DNA of 64,000 nt, taken from contig NZ_JAUSTI010000004.1 of NCBI RefSeq assembly GCF_030812775.1, positions 124,001 to 188,000 of the forward strand, in the 5' to 3' direction. Within the stretch, counting starts at the first letter, position 1, and each line of letters opens with the position of its first letter. Position numbers and translations under genes: made by a program. The notes under the pieces were generated by a model. The model made no database searches, was not told the DNA's origin, and saw only the letters and a program-made list of their open reading frames with translations. This DNA is from Paenibacillus tundrae. Its GTDB lineage: Bacteria > Bacillota > Bacilli > Paenibacillales > Paenibacillaceae. Shown piece after piece: positions 1-13,283 of the stretch.

Positions 1-61
1 ACCGCTGGCATCGGAGAGTGCACCTGTAGATAAGCCTGAAGACAAACGCTTGCCGGAGTAA
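1..61 (+). CDS. C-terminal tail of a gene upstream of tatC (probably TatA/B-like)
   Basis: An open frame enters from the left edge (codons begin at base 2) and ends at TAA 59-61. The visible 19 residues are hydrophilic and rich in Pro, Glu, Asp and Lys, ending KRLPE. That composition fits the charged cytoplasmic tail of a TatA-type protein, and tatA genes commonly precede tatC, so identity is inferred from position rather than from any diagnostic motif. The start and membrane helix lie outside the window. Confidence 0.45.
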   Translation, partial: PLASESAPVDKPEDKRLPE

Positions 62-136
62 TGACGGCCATGAATGAGAATTCCCTTCCTGCCGGAAGGG
101 TTTTGTATTTTAAGCTGGCAATAATGGGGGGCAAGC

Positions 137-922
137 ATGGCGCAGCAGACAGAAGAAATGACAATTGTGGAACATTTGAGCGAGCTGCGCAAGCGGCTGA
201 TTTATGTGCTGAGCGTTTTTGTTTTAGGTCTAATTGTAGGCTTTTTTGTAGCAGATCCCGTGTATGAGTACTTAACGAAAGCAGAGTCGGTTAAAGGTTT
301 TGTGCTGCATGCCTTCTCTTTCTGGGATGGTATTGGCATCTACATGAAGATTGCGGGATTGTTTTCACTGGTTGTGACATTGCCATTTACGGTGTTTCAG
401 ATCTGGAAATTTGTAAGTCCGGGACTACGACCGATCGAGCGGAAGGCTGCATTGAAATATGTACCGTATGTGTTTCTTTTGTTCCTGATCGGTCTGTCGT
501 TTGCCTATTATGTCGTCTTCCCGATGGCGCTTGCGTTTACAACTTCGATTACGGAGAAAATGGGACTTGTCGAGACATATGGCATGAAGCAATATTTCAG
601 TTTTCTGTTTGGTATTGTGCTGCCTGTTTCTTTGTTGTTCGAGCTTCCACTGCTCATCATGTTCCTGACAGCAATACGGATACTGAATCCTACCCGTCTT
701 CGCAAAATGAGAAGAGTGGCTTATTTCATTTTGATCTTCATCGCCGTAGTGGTTACACCGCCTGACTTTATATCGGATCTTCTGGTGATGATTCCTTTGC
801 TTTTATTGTATGAGTTCAGTGTTTTTCTATCGGCCTTTGTATATCGCAAGCAGCTAGCTGCTGATGAGGCAGAAGCGTCTCGCTATACCCGGGTGAGTGA
901 CGATAATAGCATGAACAGTTAG
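137..922 (+). CDS. tatC: Sec-independent (twin-arginine) translocase subunit TatC
   Basis: TatC is the multispanning membrane receptor that recognises twin-arginine signal peptides and, with TatA, moves folded proteins across the cytoplasmic membrane. The 261-residue product has the family's normal length, about six hydrophobic segments, and the N-terminal family motif HLSELRKRL at residues 13-21. Start ATG 137 follows a G-rich ribosome site (GGGGGGC) about five bases upstream. It lies 75 bp after a probable tatA-like frame, so the two probably form one Tat operon. Nothing appears truncated. Orientation toward groES is co-directional, but a 520-bp gap with its own promoter separates them. Confidence 0.96.
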   Translation: MAQQTEEMTIVEHLSELRKRLIYVLSVFVLGLIVGFFVADPVYEYLTKAESVKGFVLHAFSFWDGIGIYMKIAGLFSLVVTLPFTVFQIWKFVSPGLRPIERKAALKYVPYVFLLFLIGLSFAYYVVFPMALAFTTSITEKMGLVETYGMKQYFSFLFGIVLPVSLLFELPLLIMFLTAIRILNPTRLRKMRRVAYFILIFIAVVVTPPDFISDLLVMIPLLLLYEFSVFLSAFVYRKQLAADEAEASRYTRVSDDNSMNS

Positions 923-1320
923 ATTTCGAGAGCAACGAGGACTCGATAGTGTTATTAGGGTTATCATACATGAAGTATTCAATGTTCTATTGAGCTTTGC
1001 GAGGACAGAAGACCAGAAGAAGGTGCGACTAGAACTTTTCGTTGAACACAAAAGTTTGAGTGTAGCCGTTGGAGGGTAACTCTGTCCTGAAGTGCTCTAA
1101 TATTCCTATTTATCTGTGTCGTTCACTGATCTAAAGGACAAGCAGGCATATTTTGCCGAGCAATGGATACAATGGAAGAGGGCTGAACACCCCACGGGGA
1201 TAAGGCTTGTTATTGTCTTGCGTTTGAATTGCGCGGCATGGAGCAGCAGGGATTTTAGTGTATTTCTGAGGGCTCGTTGTAAAGAGAACGTAAATTATCA
1301 CATGAATTCGTGAAAAGGAC
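923..1320. other. tatC-groES intergenic region with a structured segment
   Basis: No convincing gene. The segment 1002-1088 can form an outer stem (AGGACAGA 1002-1009 with TCTGTCCT 1081-1088) and an inner hairpin (AACTTTT 1033-1039 with AAAAGTT 1050-1056). No U-tract follows, so it is not a simple terminator. The two short open frames here (around 1116-1313 plus and 1131-1367 minus) lack ribosome sites and family features. Confidence 0.4.
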
Positions 1321-1349
1321 TTGAAATCATGCTTCAAGTTGAGTATCAT
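1321..1349 (+). promoter_or_regulatory. Predicted sigma-A promoter of groES-groEL
   Basis: TTGAAA (1321-1326), a 17-bp spacer and TATCAT (1344-1349) lie just upstream of the CIRCE operator, the usual arrangement for vegetative heat-shock promoters controlled by HrcA. Transcription would start near 1356, inside or just before the operator. A second TATAAT at 1418-1423 is too close to the ribosome site to serve. Confidence 0.65.
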
Positions 1350-1360
1350 AAAGTTGGTTG

Positions 1361-1387
1361 TTAGCACTGGGCACGGTCGAGTGCTAA
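1361..1387 (+). promoter_or_regulatory. CIRCE operator (HrcA binding site)
   Basis: The inverted repeat TTAGCACTG - 9 nt - GAGTGCTAA matches the CIRCE consensus (TTAGCACTC-N9-GAGTGCTAA) with one mismatch in the left arm. In Firmicutes HrcA binds here and represses groE and dnaK operons until heat stress titrates GroEL. It lies between the predicted promoter and the groES ribosome site. Confidence 0.95.
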
Positions 1388-1444
1388 TACATAGCTACAA
1401 CCTACAATGTAACGTTATATAATTTCAAAAGGAGGCTATTTTTC

Positions 1445-1726
1445 ATGATCAGACCTTTAGGTGAACGCGTATTGGTAGAACCATTGGAGCAAGAGCAAAC
1501 GACTTCTTTCGGGATCGTACTTCCGGACTCTGCTAAAGAGAAACCGCAAGAGGGTAAAGTAATTGCTGTTGGCGCTGGAGTGCTGAAAGACGGCGTACGT
1601 GTAGCTCTGGAAGTGAAAGAAGGAGACCGCGTAATCTTCTCCAAATATGCCGGTACAGAAATCAAATTCGAAGGTAAAGAATATTTGATTATGAAAGAGA
1701 GCGACATTCACGCGATTCTCGACTAA
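1445..1726 (+). CDS. groES: Co-chaperonin GroES (Hsp10)
   Basis: GroES is the heptameric lid of the GroEL folding chamber. The 93-residue product begins [18 protein letters not shown], carries the family's IRPLGxRV start, the mobile-loop region around residues 18-34 and a normal C-terminus ([10 protein letters not shown]). Start ATG 1445 is preceded by an excellent AAAGGAGG (1428-1435). groEL follows after 73 bp on the same strand, so the two form the classical groE operon controlled by the upstream CIRCE element. Confidence 0.98.
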   Translation: MIRPLGERVLVEPLEQEQTTSFGIVLPDSAKEKPQEGKVIAVGAGVLKDGVRVALEVKEGDRVIFSKYAGTEIKFEGKEYLIMKESDIHAILD

Positions 1727-1784
1727 TTCAAATTTTATCGGTTAACCGAACCATATAGCAGTACCATTTTAAACAATATACTAG

Positions 1785-3434
<1,650 letters not shown>

Positions 3435-3471
3435 TAAAGGTGTAAAAACCTTATCATGCGCTAACGAACGG

Positions 3472-3497
3472 AGGCTCCCGAGAGGGAGCCTTTTTTC
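3472..3497 (+). terminator. Rho-independent terminator of the groE operon
   Basis: AGGCTCCC (3472-3479) pairs perfectly with GGGAGCCT (3484-3491) around a GAGA loop, followed directly by a run of T. Confidence 0.95.
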
Positions 3498-3621
3498 ATT
3501 TAAATAAGGTTATAGGAAGTTAGATTTTGTATCATTTATAAGAGATTGAAACCTAATAGACTATTCTTCGTATGTACAATGATACATAAATGAGAATTAT
3601 AGGAATTAAGGAGGAGCTTAT

Positions 3622-3858
3622 TTGCGGAAAAGTACGAAATGGGTATTGTGGATATTAGGTTTAATGCTCGCTGCGATTTTTATTAATTTTTATATGAATC
3701 TATATAGCTTTGGATTTGCTCTAATTGGGGTGCTGTTTATGGCATTCACGGGATGGGGATTTCTAGCTAAGCTAAAGAACGACGTTCGTCAGCACGAGGA
3801 TCATCATAGAAGAATGCATGAATCTGTGAACGATGATATTGAGAGATACACCAGGTAA
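3622..3858 (+). CDS. Small hypothetical membrane protein (78 aa)
   Basis: I do not recognise a family. The start is TTG 3622, set by the strong ribosome site AAGGAGGAGC about eight bases upstream. Two closely spaced hydrophobic helices (residues about 7-26 and 28-48) are followed by a charged, His-rich cytoplasmic tail (RQHEDHHRRMHES). A weak terminator follows at about 3933-3955, so it is probably a single-gene transcript. The clean ribosome site and terminator support a real gene; function unknown. Confidence 0.75.
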   Translation: MRKSTKWVLWILGLMLAAIFINFYMNLYSFGFALIGVLFMAFTGWGFLAKLKNDVRQHEDHHRRMHESVNDDIERYTR

Positions 3859-3932
3859 ACAATGATCCAATATACCTGAAATAGGGTTAAGAGATGCTAA
3901 GTAGCACTTACACTGGATAAGTAACAATTATA

Positions 3933-3955
3933 GACTCCTGCAAGGGAGTTTTTTT
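3933..3955 (+). terminator. Probable weak terminator
   Basis: ACTCC (3934-3938) and GGAGT (3945-3949) flank a six-base loop and are followed by seven T. The stem is short, so efficiency is uncertain. Confidence 0.55.
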
Positions 3956-4101
3956 AATATAAGATGTAACAAAGGATATAACGTGCTGCCTAGGCTGGGT
4001 TAAATACGATGCTCAGAGCATCGTGAGTGATGTCCTTCAGAGGTGAAACGAACGAATATGACATCTCATATTTTGGGTATATACTTAAAAGGAGGGATCA
4101 T

Positions 4102-4449
4102 ATGAAACGAATCAAAATGGCGTGCGTTGTTTTTATCATATTGCTATTATCTGTGTTATCAGCCTGTGGTGACGATAATATTTTACACGGGAAGAGTGAT
4201 CACTGGGATGTAGCCCTGCAAAGATCGACAGGGATTTATAGTATTACTTATATCGGTGATGAAACGTATATAAGAGATTTTGTATTTGACCTTACCGGCA
4301 CGAATATAAATCAACAGGGCAGTTCACTCTCAGAACAAAAGAAACCATTTAAGATGTCGGGAACGATTACGATTACGGAAGACACGAAAGATCCTCTTGA
4401 ATTCAAAATGAGTTGGAATAATCAAAGCGAGAGTATAACCTTTGAGTAG
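4102..4449 (+). CDS. Putative lipoprotein of unknown function (115 aa)
   Basis: The start ATG 4102 is chosen because AAAAGGAGGGATCAT lies immediately upstream; an in-frame ATG at 4027 has no such site. The N-terminus is a lipoprotein signal: KR-rich n-region, hydrophobic core and lipobox LSAC with Cys at residue 22, so the mature protein should be lipid-anchored outside the membrane. The remaining ~90 residues are polar, with beta-strand-like alternation, and match no family I can name. A ten-base inverted repeat overlaps its stop codon (4424-4459). Confidence 0.8.
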   Translation: MKRIKMACVVFIILLLSVLSACGDDNILHGKSDHWDVALQRSTGIYSITYIGDETYIRDFVFDLTGTNINQQGSSLSEQKKPFKMSGTITITEDTKDPLEFKMSWNNQSESITFE

Positions 4450-4459
4450 CTCTCGCTTT
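4424..4459 (+). repeat. Perfect 10-bp inverted repeat spanning a stop codon
   Basis: AAAGCGAGAG (4424-4433) and CTCTCGCTTT (4450-4459) are exact complements separated by 16 nt that include the last codons and TAG of the lipoprotein gene. There is no long T-run, so it may be an RNA-stabilising or weak termination hairpin. Confidence 0.6.
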
Positions 4460-4545
4460 GGAAAGTGATACAGTTTGGAGTGGTCACAACTAATGATTGC
4501 GTGGGTATGCATGTAAAATAGGACGGCTTCTTGCAAGTGTCAGAC

Positions 4546-5280
4546 TTATTCCACCGTTGTTATATCAAATACAGACGTCCCATCATTTTGAACCTGGAAG
4601 CCATATTGGAACCCATCTCGTTTTGTCATGCCATCAAACTCATTTTGATTCACATCACGATCCAACAATCCGATATCCTGAATGACGTCTTGTGCATCGT
4701 TATAGGTGTACTCGCTATGGGTGGTTAGAATGAGTGTGGCAATAGCAGTCAGCAGCACGCCGCGTGTTGGTTCATTGACATTGCCAGTACCGTATAATTT
4801 GATTTCCTGTATTTGTTCATCTGCATCTAACACACCGACCATGCGAAGCTCATCATTGAATGCATACTCAAACGTGGAAGTCGCCTGATCCGTTGATGAC
4901 TCATTCATGGTCAGTCGAGTAATTGCCAGACCGTTCAATCGGTATTTGCCTACGGCAGCATTGAACTTGTTTCTAAAATCACCAGCAGTCATCTGGAATC
5001 CAGTATTATTGGTTGGGGTGGAATGACCAGTGTTTTCCCCAATAGACTCGCTTCCGGAAGCCTGCTGCTCAGTCTGATCAGAAACAGCTTGGGAAGAGTC
5101 TGAAGATAACGCCAACATGCCGTACATCCCGATGGAAGCCATCGCGAAACAGAGTGTCGTAAGGATAATATGCTTGATGGTTACCTTGTTATGTTTTCTC
5201 ATGGATAAGATCATAGATACAAGAAAAACAAAGAAAGCCAGTAAGCCAGTGATCCATATTACGGTAAACAGAACTTGCAA
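4546..5280 (-). CDS. Hypothetical membrane-anchored protein (244 aa)
   Basis: Reads leftward from TTG 5280, supported by GAGGTGAGAA just upstream. Two N-terminal hydrophobic helices (about residues 5-26 and 37-58) precede a Ser/Gln/Thr-rich linker (about 60-95) and a C-terminal domain of about 145 residues that should face outside the cell. The pattern of a double-TM anchor plus extracellular domain is seen in many uncharacterised Paenibacillus/Bacillus proteins, but I cannot name the domain. Convergent with the lipoprotein gene; only about 95 bp separate their stop codons. Confidence 0.7.
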   Translation of the reverse strand: MQVLFTVIWITGLLAFFVFLVSMILSMRKHNKVTIKHIILTTLCFAMASIGMYGMLALSSDSSQAVSDQTEQQASGSESIGENTGHSTPTNNTGFQMTAGDFRNKFNAAVGKYRLNGLAITRLTMNESSTDQATSTFEYAFNDELRMVGVLDADEQIQEIKLYGTGNVNEPTRGVLLTAIATLILTTHSEYTYNDAQDVIQDIGLLDRDVNQNEFDGMTKRDGFQYGFQVQNDGTSVFDITTVE

Positions 5281-5552
5281 ATTCTCACCTCATAATAGAT
5301 TAATGATTAATATCATGTTTGTCCCATCACTCATTATAATGTTTCTTCGAGTAACTTTAAACTGAGCACGTATGCTCGCGCATCACATCGTTCACATTAC
5401 ATATCTAGCATCACGCATTGTGCGGCAAAGCATCTCATTTCACATATCCAGCGTCTCGCATCATATATCAATCATCAGTTATTCAACATTACGCATTGCA
5501 CAGTAAAGCATCTTGCATCACGTATCGGATATCTCTTATCAATCATCATGCG
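5281..5552. repeat. Gene-free AT-rich stretch with a degenerate 40-bp direct repeat
   Basis: The region is composed of CATC/CATT-rich sequence. Two 40-bp units at 5409-5448 and 5487-5526 agree at 30 of 40 positions by hand alignment, sharing ACGCATTG and AAAGCATCT blocks at a 78-bp offset. No gene is evident. Confidence 0.5.
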
Positions 5553-5587
5553 AAAAAAAGCACTACTGGCATACGTCCAGCAGTGCT
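5553..5587 (-). terminator. Terminator of the beta-galactosidase gene
   Basis: On the minus strand AGCACTGCTGG pairs with CCAGTAGTGCT (one mismatch) around a seven-base loop and is followed by seven T. It lies about 35 bp past the beta-galactosidase stop codon. Confidence 0.92.
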
Positions 5588-5620
5588 ATTCTTGGTGCTT
5601 TCCTCAATTACATCTTTTTG

Positions 5621-8770
<3,150 letters not shown>

Positions 8771-8772
8771 TC

Positions 8773-8801
8773 ATTATAAAATTGAAAAGGCACTTATGAA
8801 A
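8773..8801 (-). promoter_or_regulatory. Predicted promoter of the beta-galactosidase gene
   Basis: On the minus strand a consensus -10 TATAAT (8778-8773) is 17 bp from a very poor -35 (TTTCAT, 8801-8796). A good -10 with a weak -35 fits activation by the divergent AraC-type protein. The whole divergent gap is only about 120 bp. Confidence 0.5.
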
Positions 8802-8859
8802 TAAAGGATATTGCCCACATCTATCACAATATGAAACTAAATGACAAGGTGGTGAACTG

Positions 8860-9684
8860 GTGGAGACTCAATATAGGTTTGGGAAAACAGACGAGACCTC
8901 TCGTTTGCCGATTTATATGACTACAGTAGGGTATTGGGAGCATCAGAAGGAGACAGATCGTCCGCAGGGTTTTCCTGACTATCAGATCCATCAAGTCATT
9001 GAAGGGCAAGGGAAACTGATCATTCAGGATGAGGAGCATCTAGTCGGCCCAGGTGATGTGTTTTTCCTCTATCCTGGTATTCCGCATCGTTATCACCCGA
9101 TAAGTGAGCACTGGGAGCTGGCGTGGATATCCTTCCAAGGGCGAGAGGCCAGTGAGTTGCTATCTTATGCGGGTATCACCCATTCGCGCGTATGCAGATT
9201 GAGATCTAACAAGCTATTACAAGGACTGCAACACATGCTTGTGAGAGAAGAGAGTGTGGAAGATACCGATTATGAGATTGAATGCTCCAAGTGGTTATAC
9301 GCGCTGCTGCTTGATCTTAAACCCATGCTTATCGCTCCAGCTAATCACAATGATGAATTACAGCGGTTAAAGCCCGTGTTGCAGTATATCGCTGAGCACT
9401 TAGATCAATCGTTGTCTCTAGCTGAGCTAGCCGAAGTGGCCGTGGTGTCCCCGCAGTATTTATGTCGTTTGTTCCAGCGGGCATTATCCACCAGACCGTT
9501 ATTCTATGTGAATCAACAGCGTATTAATCGCAGCAAGCAATTGATGTTTAGCGAGATGCAGCTGCGAATATACGAAATTGCCCATCGGGTGGGGTACGAG
9601 AATGCAAGTTACTTTTGCGCCATGTTCAAAAGGCATACCGGCATGAGCCCAGAAAGCTTCCGTAAGCTACATGGATTACACTGA
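8860..9684 (+). CDS. AraC-family transcriptional regulator (probable activator of lacZ)
   Basis: The 274-residue protein has an N-terminal cupin-like ligand domain (about 25-160, including GPGDVFFLYPGIPHRY) and a C-terminal pair of helix-turn-helix motifs (about 178-272, ending GMSPESFRKLH), the standard sugar-responsive AraC architecture. The start is GTG 8860 after AAGGTGG. It is divergent from the beta-galactosidase with a shared 120-bp control region, so it very likely senses a galactoside or its product and activates that gene. Ligand identity is inference. Confidence 0.9.
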   Translation: METQYRFGKTDETSRLPIYMTTVGYWEHQKETDRPQGFPDYQIHQVIEGQGKLIIQDEEHLVGPGDVFFLYPGIPHRYHPISEHWELAWISFQGREASELLSYAGITHSRVCRLRSNKLLQGLQHMLVREESVEDTDYEIECSKWLYALLLDLKPMLIAPANHNDELQRLKPVLQYIAEHLDQSLSLAELAEVAVVSPQYLCRLFQRALSTRPLFYVNQQRINRSKQLMFSEMQLRIYEIAHRVGYENASYFCAMFKRHTGMSPESFRKLHGLH

Positions 9685-9714
9685 TTTCATTCACATCTTA
9701 TTCATTGGTTCAAC

Positions 9715-11754
9715 TTATATAGAGGGTGCATGTGTAACGGCGTATACTTCGCTTAAATGAAATGCCAGATAAATCTTCATCCAGCCTTCTGAATCATTCA
9801 GATCCACACCTAGAATTTCTTCTATTTTACGTAGGCGTAAATAAAGTGTATTGCTATGAATATGCAATCGTTCGGCTGTAGACTGAACGGAACGGTTCTC
9901 GGCAATATACGTTTTAAGTGTAAGTTCGAGTTCACCTGATTTCTGCTGCTGTAGCGGTGCTAGAACTTCGTGAATATAGTTTTCGATATCTGACGTCTCT
10001 TGATTGAGGAAGAGCTTGTTAATGCCAATATCCTCATAGAGCATCCTGCCTACCTTATTACGTTTCAGCAAAAATGACAGTGCGCGCGCAGCCTCGTCAT
10101 TGCTCTTGGATACATACTCCAGACCACGGTACACGCCACCGATTCCCATTAAGAGTTGCGGCGTCTTAGAGGTGGCCCATTTCTGTATGGCTACTTCGAG
10201 TGTGTTTATGACATGCAGCCGGATTTTAGGATCGGAAGCGGCGGCCAGAATCGTTATTTTATTGTGCGTATTAAATAGAAGATACTCAGTTGTACCTAAC
10301 TCCTTATCAATAAAGCCAATCAGCTTACGCACCCAGTTTTCCGTTGTTTTCATATCCAGGTGCTCGCTCTGAAGCTGAACTTGAATGACGAATAGGGATT
10401 GATGCGCTGGTAAATGAAAGCTGGCGAGCCTGCTCTCTAACTGCTGAGGTTCCCGATACTGAACGAGATCACCGAAATAGTCCTGGTTTTTGCGATAAGT
10501 CATCTCTGTCAGCGAGTAGGTATTCATCATATTCAATGTGACAATAGCTCCGCCTTGTTCCAGAATAACATGGTCAAGCTGGCGCAGAGGATGATGCAGC
10601 TCAATGAGGAAACAACCGAGCACAAGCGCACCATATACGATTGGATATAGATATACGTCAAGATTTCCGTCTCCAGGCAAAGTTATGGGGTCGAAGTTAG
10701 TTTCTATTAAACTATAGATATTGATCTCATGAAGCGTCGCACTCTCCGGTATCGTAGGATACCAATCACTTCTCGCCATATCAATATAATAGGTAGGCAA
10801 GTTAAGCATGGAACCTACCTTCTCTATAGTGTGACCTAAGGAACCATGTTCAATGGAAAGTTTGGTAAACTGATTATGAATTTCATTACGGCTGACGAGA
10901 TAACGGTTCTTCTCCAGTAGCTCAGAGTACATGGTCGCGTTGGAGATGGCGATCGCGGCTTGATCCGCAAATCCTTGCATCACGTTCAGGTCATGCGGGG
11001 CAAAACGTCTGTATTGCGTAAATTGATAGACGAGCATAACCCCAATTTTACGTGTGTTCATCGTGACTGGAACGGCAATCATGCTTTTAGCTACACTACC
11101 GTCAGGCAATGCACGAACAATAATGCTGGCATTCTTCGGATTAACGTTAGCCATATCCTTGTATGCCTCTTCCGGAGTACTGTATATACGGCCGATGCCT
11201 TCCTTATATACCTTTCCAGTAATTCCTTCATCAACCTCCCCTTGATACTGAAACACACTATCTTGAAAACCAACCTTGGCTCTAGGAATCATTTTGCCTG
11301 ATTCGGGATCAACCATCATAAATAAACCACAGGATAAAGATGGGATTACCTTAAGCGCGTTCTCCATAATTTTCAGCAAGAGATCGTTTAATTCTAGGGA
11401 ACAGGTAAGCTCTCTCAACCCCGTCATCCATCGTTCATTATGTACACGCTCCTTCATGATCTGCTGTTTAAGCAGCTCTTCTCGGATTAATGATTCCAAA
11501 CGTTCGCTCTGTAGGAGGGTCAACTGCTTCTGGGTATCGACAGCAACACGGATACTGCAATGGGATAGAAATTCAAACGTATATTTAAAGATTTTCCACT
11601 CTAAGCTTAGAGAACCTTCCTCGATATTGTCAGGCATCTCTCCTACAAGCAGCCAGTTAATCCACTGAACATCATACTCATCCTTAAGCCATATGCCGTA
11701 CCGACAGGTGCCAAAGCTATGTGTCATAAAGGAATGAATCGTCTCATTCATCAT
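9715..11754 (-). CDS. GAF-domain transcriptional regulator with PucR-type C-terminal HTH
   Basis: A 679-residue cytoplasmic regulator. After about 110 residues of helical N-terminus there is a GAF sensor domain (about 115-285, including the VKSMIAVPV region), a long middle domain, and a C-terminal PucR/CdaR-type HTH (about 615-670) with the family pattern ENRSVQSTAERLHIHSNTL. Start ATG 11754 follows AAAGGAG with ideal spacing. It is divergent from the amidohydrolase-transporter pair with a 273-bp gap, so it most likely activates or represses them in response to a small molecule bound by GAF. Confidence 0.88.
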   Translation of the reverse strand: MMNETIHSFMTHSFGTCRYGIWLKDEYDVQWINWLLVGEMPDNIEEGSLSLEWKIFKYTFEFLSHCSIRVAVDTQKQLTLLQSERLESLIREELLKQQIMKERVHNERWMTGLRELTCSLELNDLLLKIMENALKVIPSLSCGLFMMVDPESGKMIPRAKVGFQDSVFQYQGEVDEGITGKVYKEGIGRIYSTPEEAYKDMANVNPKNASIIVRALPDGSVAKSMIAVPVTMNTRKIGVMLVYQFTQYRRFAPHDLNVMQGFADQAAIAISNATMYSELLEKNRYLVSRNEIHNQFTKLSIEHGSLGHTIEKVGSMLNLPTYYIDMARSDWYPTIPESATLHEINIYSLIETNFDPITLPGDGNLDVYLYPIVYGALVLGCFLIELHHPLRQLDHVILEQGGAIVTLNMMNTYSLTEMTYRKNQDYFGDLVQYREPQQLESRLASFHLPAHQSLFVIQVQLQSEHLDMKTTENWVRKLIGFIDKELGTTEYLLFNTHNKITILAAASDPKIRLHVINTLEVAIQKWATSKTPQLLMGIGGVYRGLEYVSKSNDEAARALSFLLKRNKVGRMLYEDIGINKLFLNQETSDIENYIHEVLAPLQQQKSGELELTLKTYIAENRSVQSTAERLHIHSNTLYLRLRKIEEILGVDLNDSEGWMKIYLAFHLSEVYAVTHAPSI

Positions 11755-11871
11755 GGGCGTTACTCCTTTCGTGTGCTAATACATCACATTAGTCATATTT
11801 ATTTTGCTCGAGGTTCACCGTTGACTGTGTATATCACTATAAAAGTCTGTATAAAACTGTTGCTATCAACA

Positions 11872-11904
11872 ATGACATTATACAATTGCAGCTTATATAA
11901 TGTC
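11872..11904 (+). promoter_or_regulatory. Predicted promoter and overlapping operator for the amidohydrolase operon
   Basis: ATGACA (11872-11877), an 18-bp spacer and TATAAT (11896-11901) form a sigma-A-like promoter. A 9-bp perfect inverted repeat, GACATTATA (11874-11882) and TATAATGTC (11896-11904), coincides with the two promoter elements, so a bound regulator would block or remodel RNA polymerase. The divergent PucR-type regulator is the obvious candidate. Confidence 0.5.
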
Positions 11905-12027
11905 AGTAACTTTAACGCAATACAATTTCAATGTGTTACAACAGTATAGCTTTAATTTGAATAGGTACATCACGTATCATTCATTACGATGATGCGTAAC
12001 CAAATCTGAAAACGAGGTGGAGTATTG

Positions 12028-13248
12028 ATGAGTTCAATGATTGCTTTTACAGGTGCATTGCTGATTGATGGACAAGGCGGAGAGCCTGTTTCCGATAGTG
12101 TGGTTCTGGTAGAGAACGGTAAGATTAAAGAAGCAGGTGCCAAGGCAACTGTTCAGATTCCAGAAGAAGCTCAGATTGTCGACGTGACCGGAAAAGTCAT
12201 CATGCCAGGATTGATCGATGCACATGTTCACGTACACGGAGCGAAGAATCTGAACATGGCTGCGGTGGCGCTTGAGCCAAATGAACTTCAGATGGGGAGA
12301 GCATTACAGGATCTACCGAAGCTGATTAACGCAGGATTCACAACGGTTCGCGATGTCGGCAGTCATGTGGCTGTGTATATTCGTGACCTGATCAAGGAAG
12401 GTGTCGTTAAAGGGCCGCGGATCAAAACGTCTCGTCATATGCTTAGTCAGACGGGTGGACATGCAGATATTCATATGATTCCAACCGAAATGAACATTTT
12501 CACGACATGTGACGGTGTGCCAGAAGTTATTAAGGCCGCACGCACGCAGTTCCGTGAGGGTGCAGATTTTATTAAAGTGTGTTCGACAGGTGGGGTGTTA
12601 TCGGAGAAGGATGATCCACGCTGGTCACAATTCCGACTAGATGAACTGAAGGCAATTGTCTACGAGGCTGAGGCAGTACAGTCTTATGTAGCTTCCCATG
12701 CACAAGGTACACAAGGAATTAAAAATGCATTGCTGGCGGGTGTCCGTACAATTGAACACGGAATCTACATCGATGAAGAAGGCATCGGTATGATGCTGGA
12801 TCAGAAGGCCGTTCTCGTTCCAACACTAGCTATCGTGCATCGGATTATCAACGAGGGGCATAAATACGGTGTACCTGAATTTGGAATTCGCAAAGCAGAG
12901 CGTGTATACCAAGAGCATATTGAAAATATGATCATCGCACACAAAGCGGGTGTAACCATCGCAGCGGGTACGGACTTCTGTACGTGTGCACCGGTAGAGC
13001 ATGGCGGTAATGCACTCGAACTGCGATTGCTTGTCGATGATGTTGGCTTTACACCAATGCAAGCGATTGTTGCTGCAACTCGAGATGCGGCTAGAGCAAT
13101 GCAGATGGAGGGGGAGATCGGTACCCTTGAAGCAGGCAAGTCTGCAGACTTACTGGTACTGAATGTGAATCCGTTGACAGATATCAGTCTGCTTGAAAAT
13201 ACAGCCCATATTGAGCAGGTCTATTTATCAGGTGAACGCTTGAAATAA
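12028..13248 (+). CDS. Metal-dependent amidohydrolase (imidazolonepropionase/prolidase-like)
   Basis: A 406-residue amidohydrolase-superfamily enzyme with the usual small beta-domain plus TIM barrel. Visible metal ligands: HVHVHG after GLID (about 64-69), the TGGHAD segment (about 150), SHAQG (about 233), IEHG (about 253) and AGTDFCTC (about 323). These are typical of dipeptide- or N-acyl-amino-acid-hydrolysing members rather than ureases. ATG 12028 is chosen over TTG 12025 because GAGGTGG lies seven bases upstream. It is followed after 35 bp by a membrane protein, probably the importer of its substrate. Substrate unknown. Confidence 0.88.
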   Translation: MSSMIAFTGALLIDGQGGEPVSDSVVLVENGKIKEAGAKATVQIPEEAQIVDVTGKVIMPGLIDAHVHVHGAKNLNMAAVALEPNELQMGRALQDLPKLINAGFTTVRDVGSHVAVYIRDLIKEGVVKGPRIKTSRHMLSQTGGHADIHMIPTEMNIFTTCDGVPEVIKAARTQFREGADFIKVCSTGGVLSEKDDPRWSQFRLDELKAIVYEAEAVQSYVASHAQGTQGIKNALLAGVRTIEHGIYIDEEGIGMMLDQKAVLVPTLAIVHRIINEGHKYGVPEFGIRKAERVYQEHIENMIIAHKAGVTIAAGTDFCTCAPVEHGGNALELRLLVDDVGFTPMQAIVAATRDAARAMQMEGEIGTLEAGKSADLLVLNVNPLTDISLLENTAHIEQVYLSGERLK

Positions 13249-13283
13249 CAAGCAGACAACATAGAGAATGGGGAGAGGTCACC

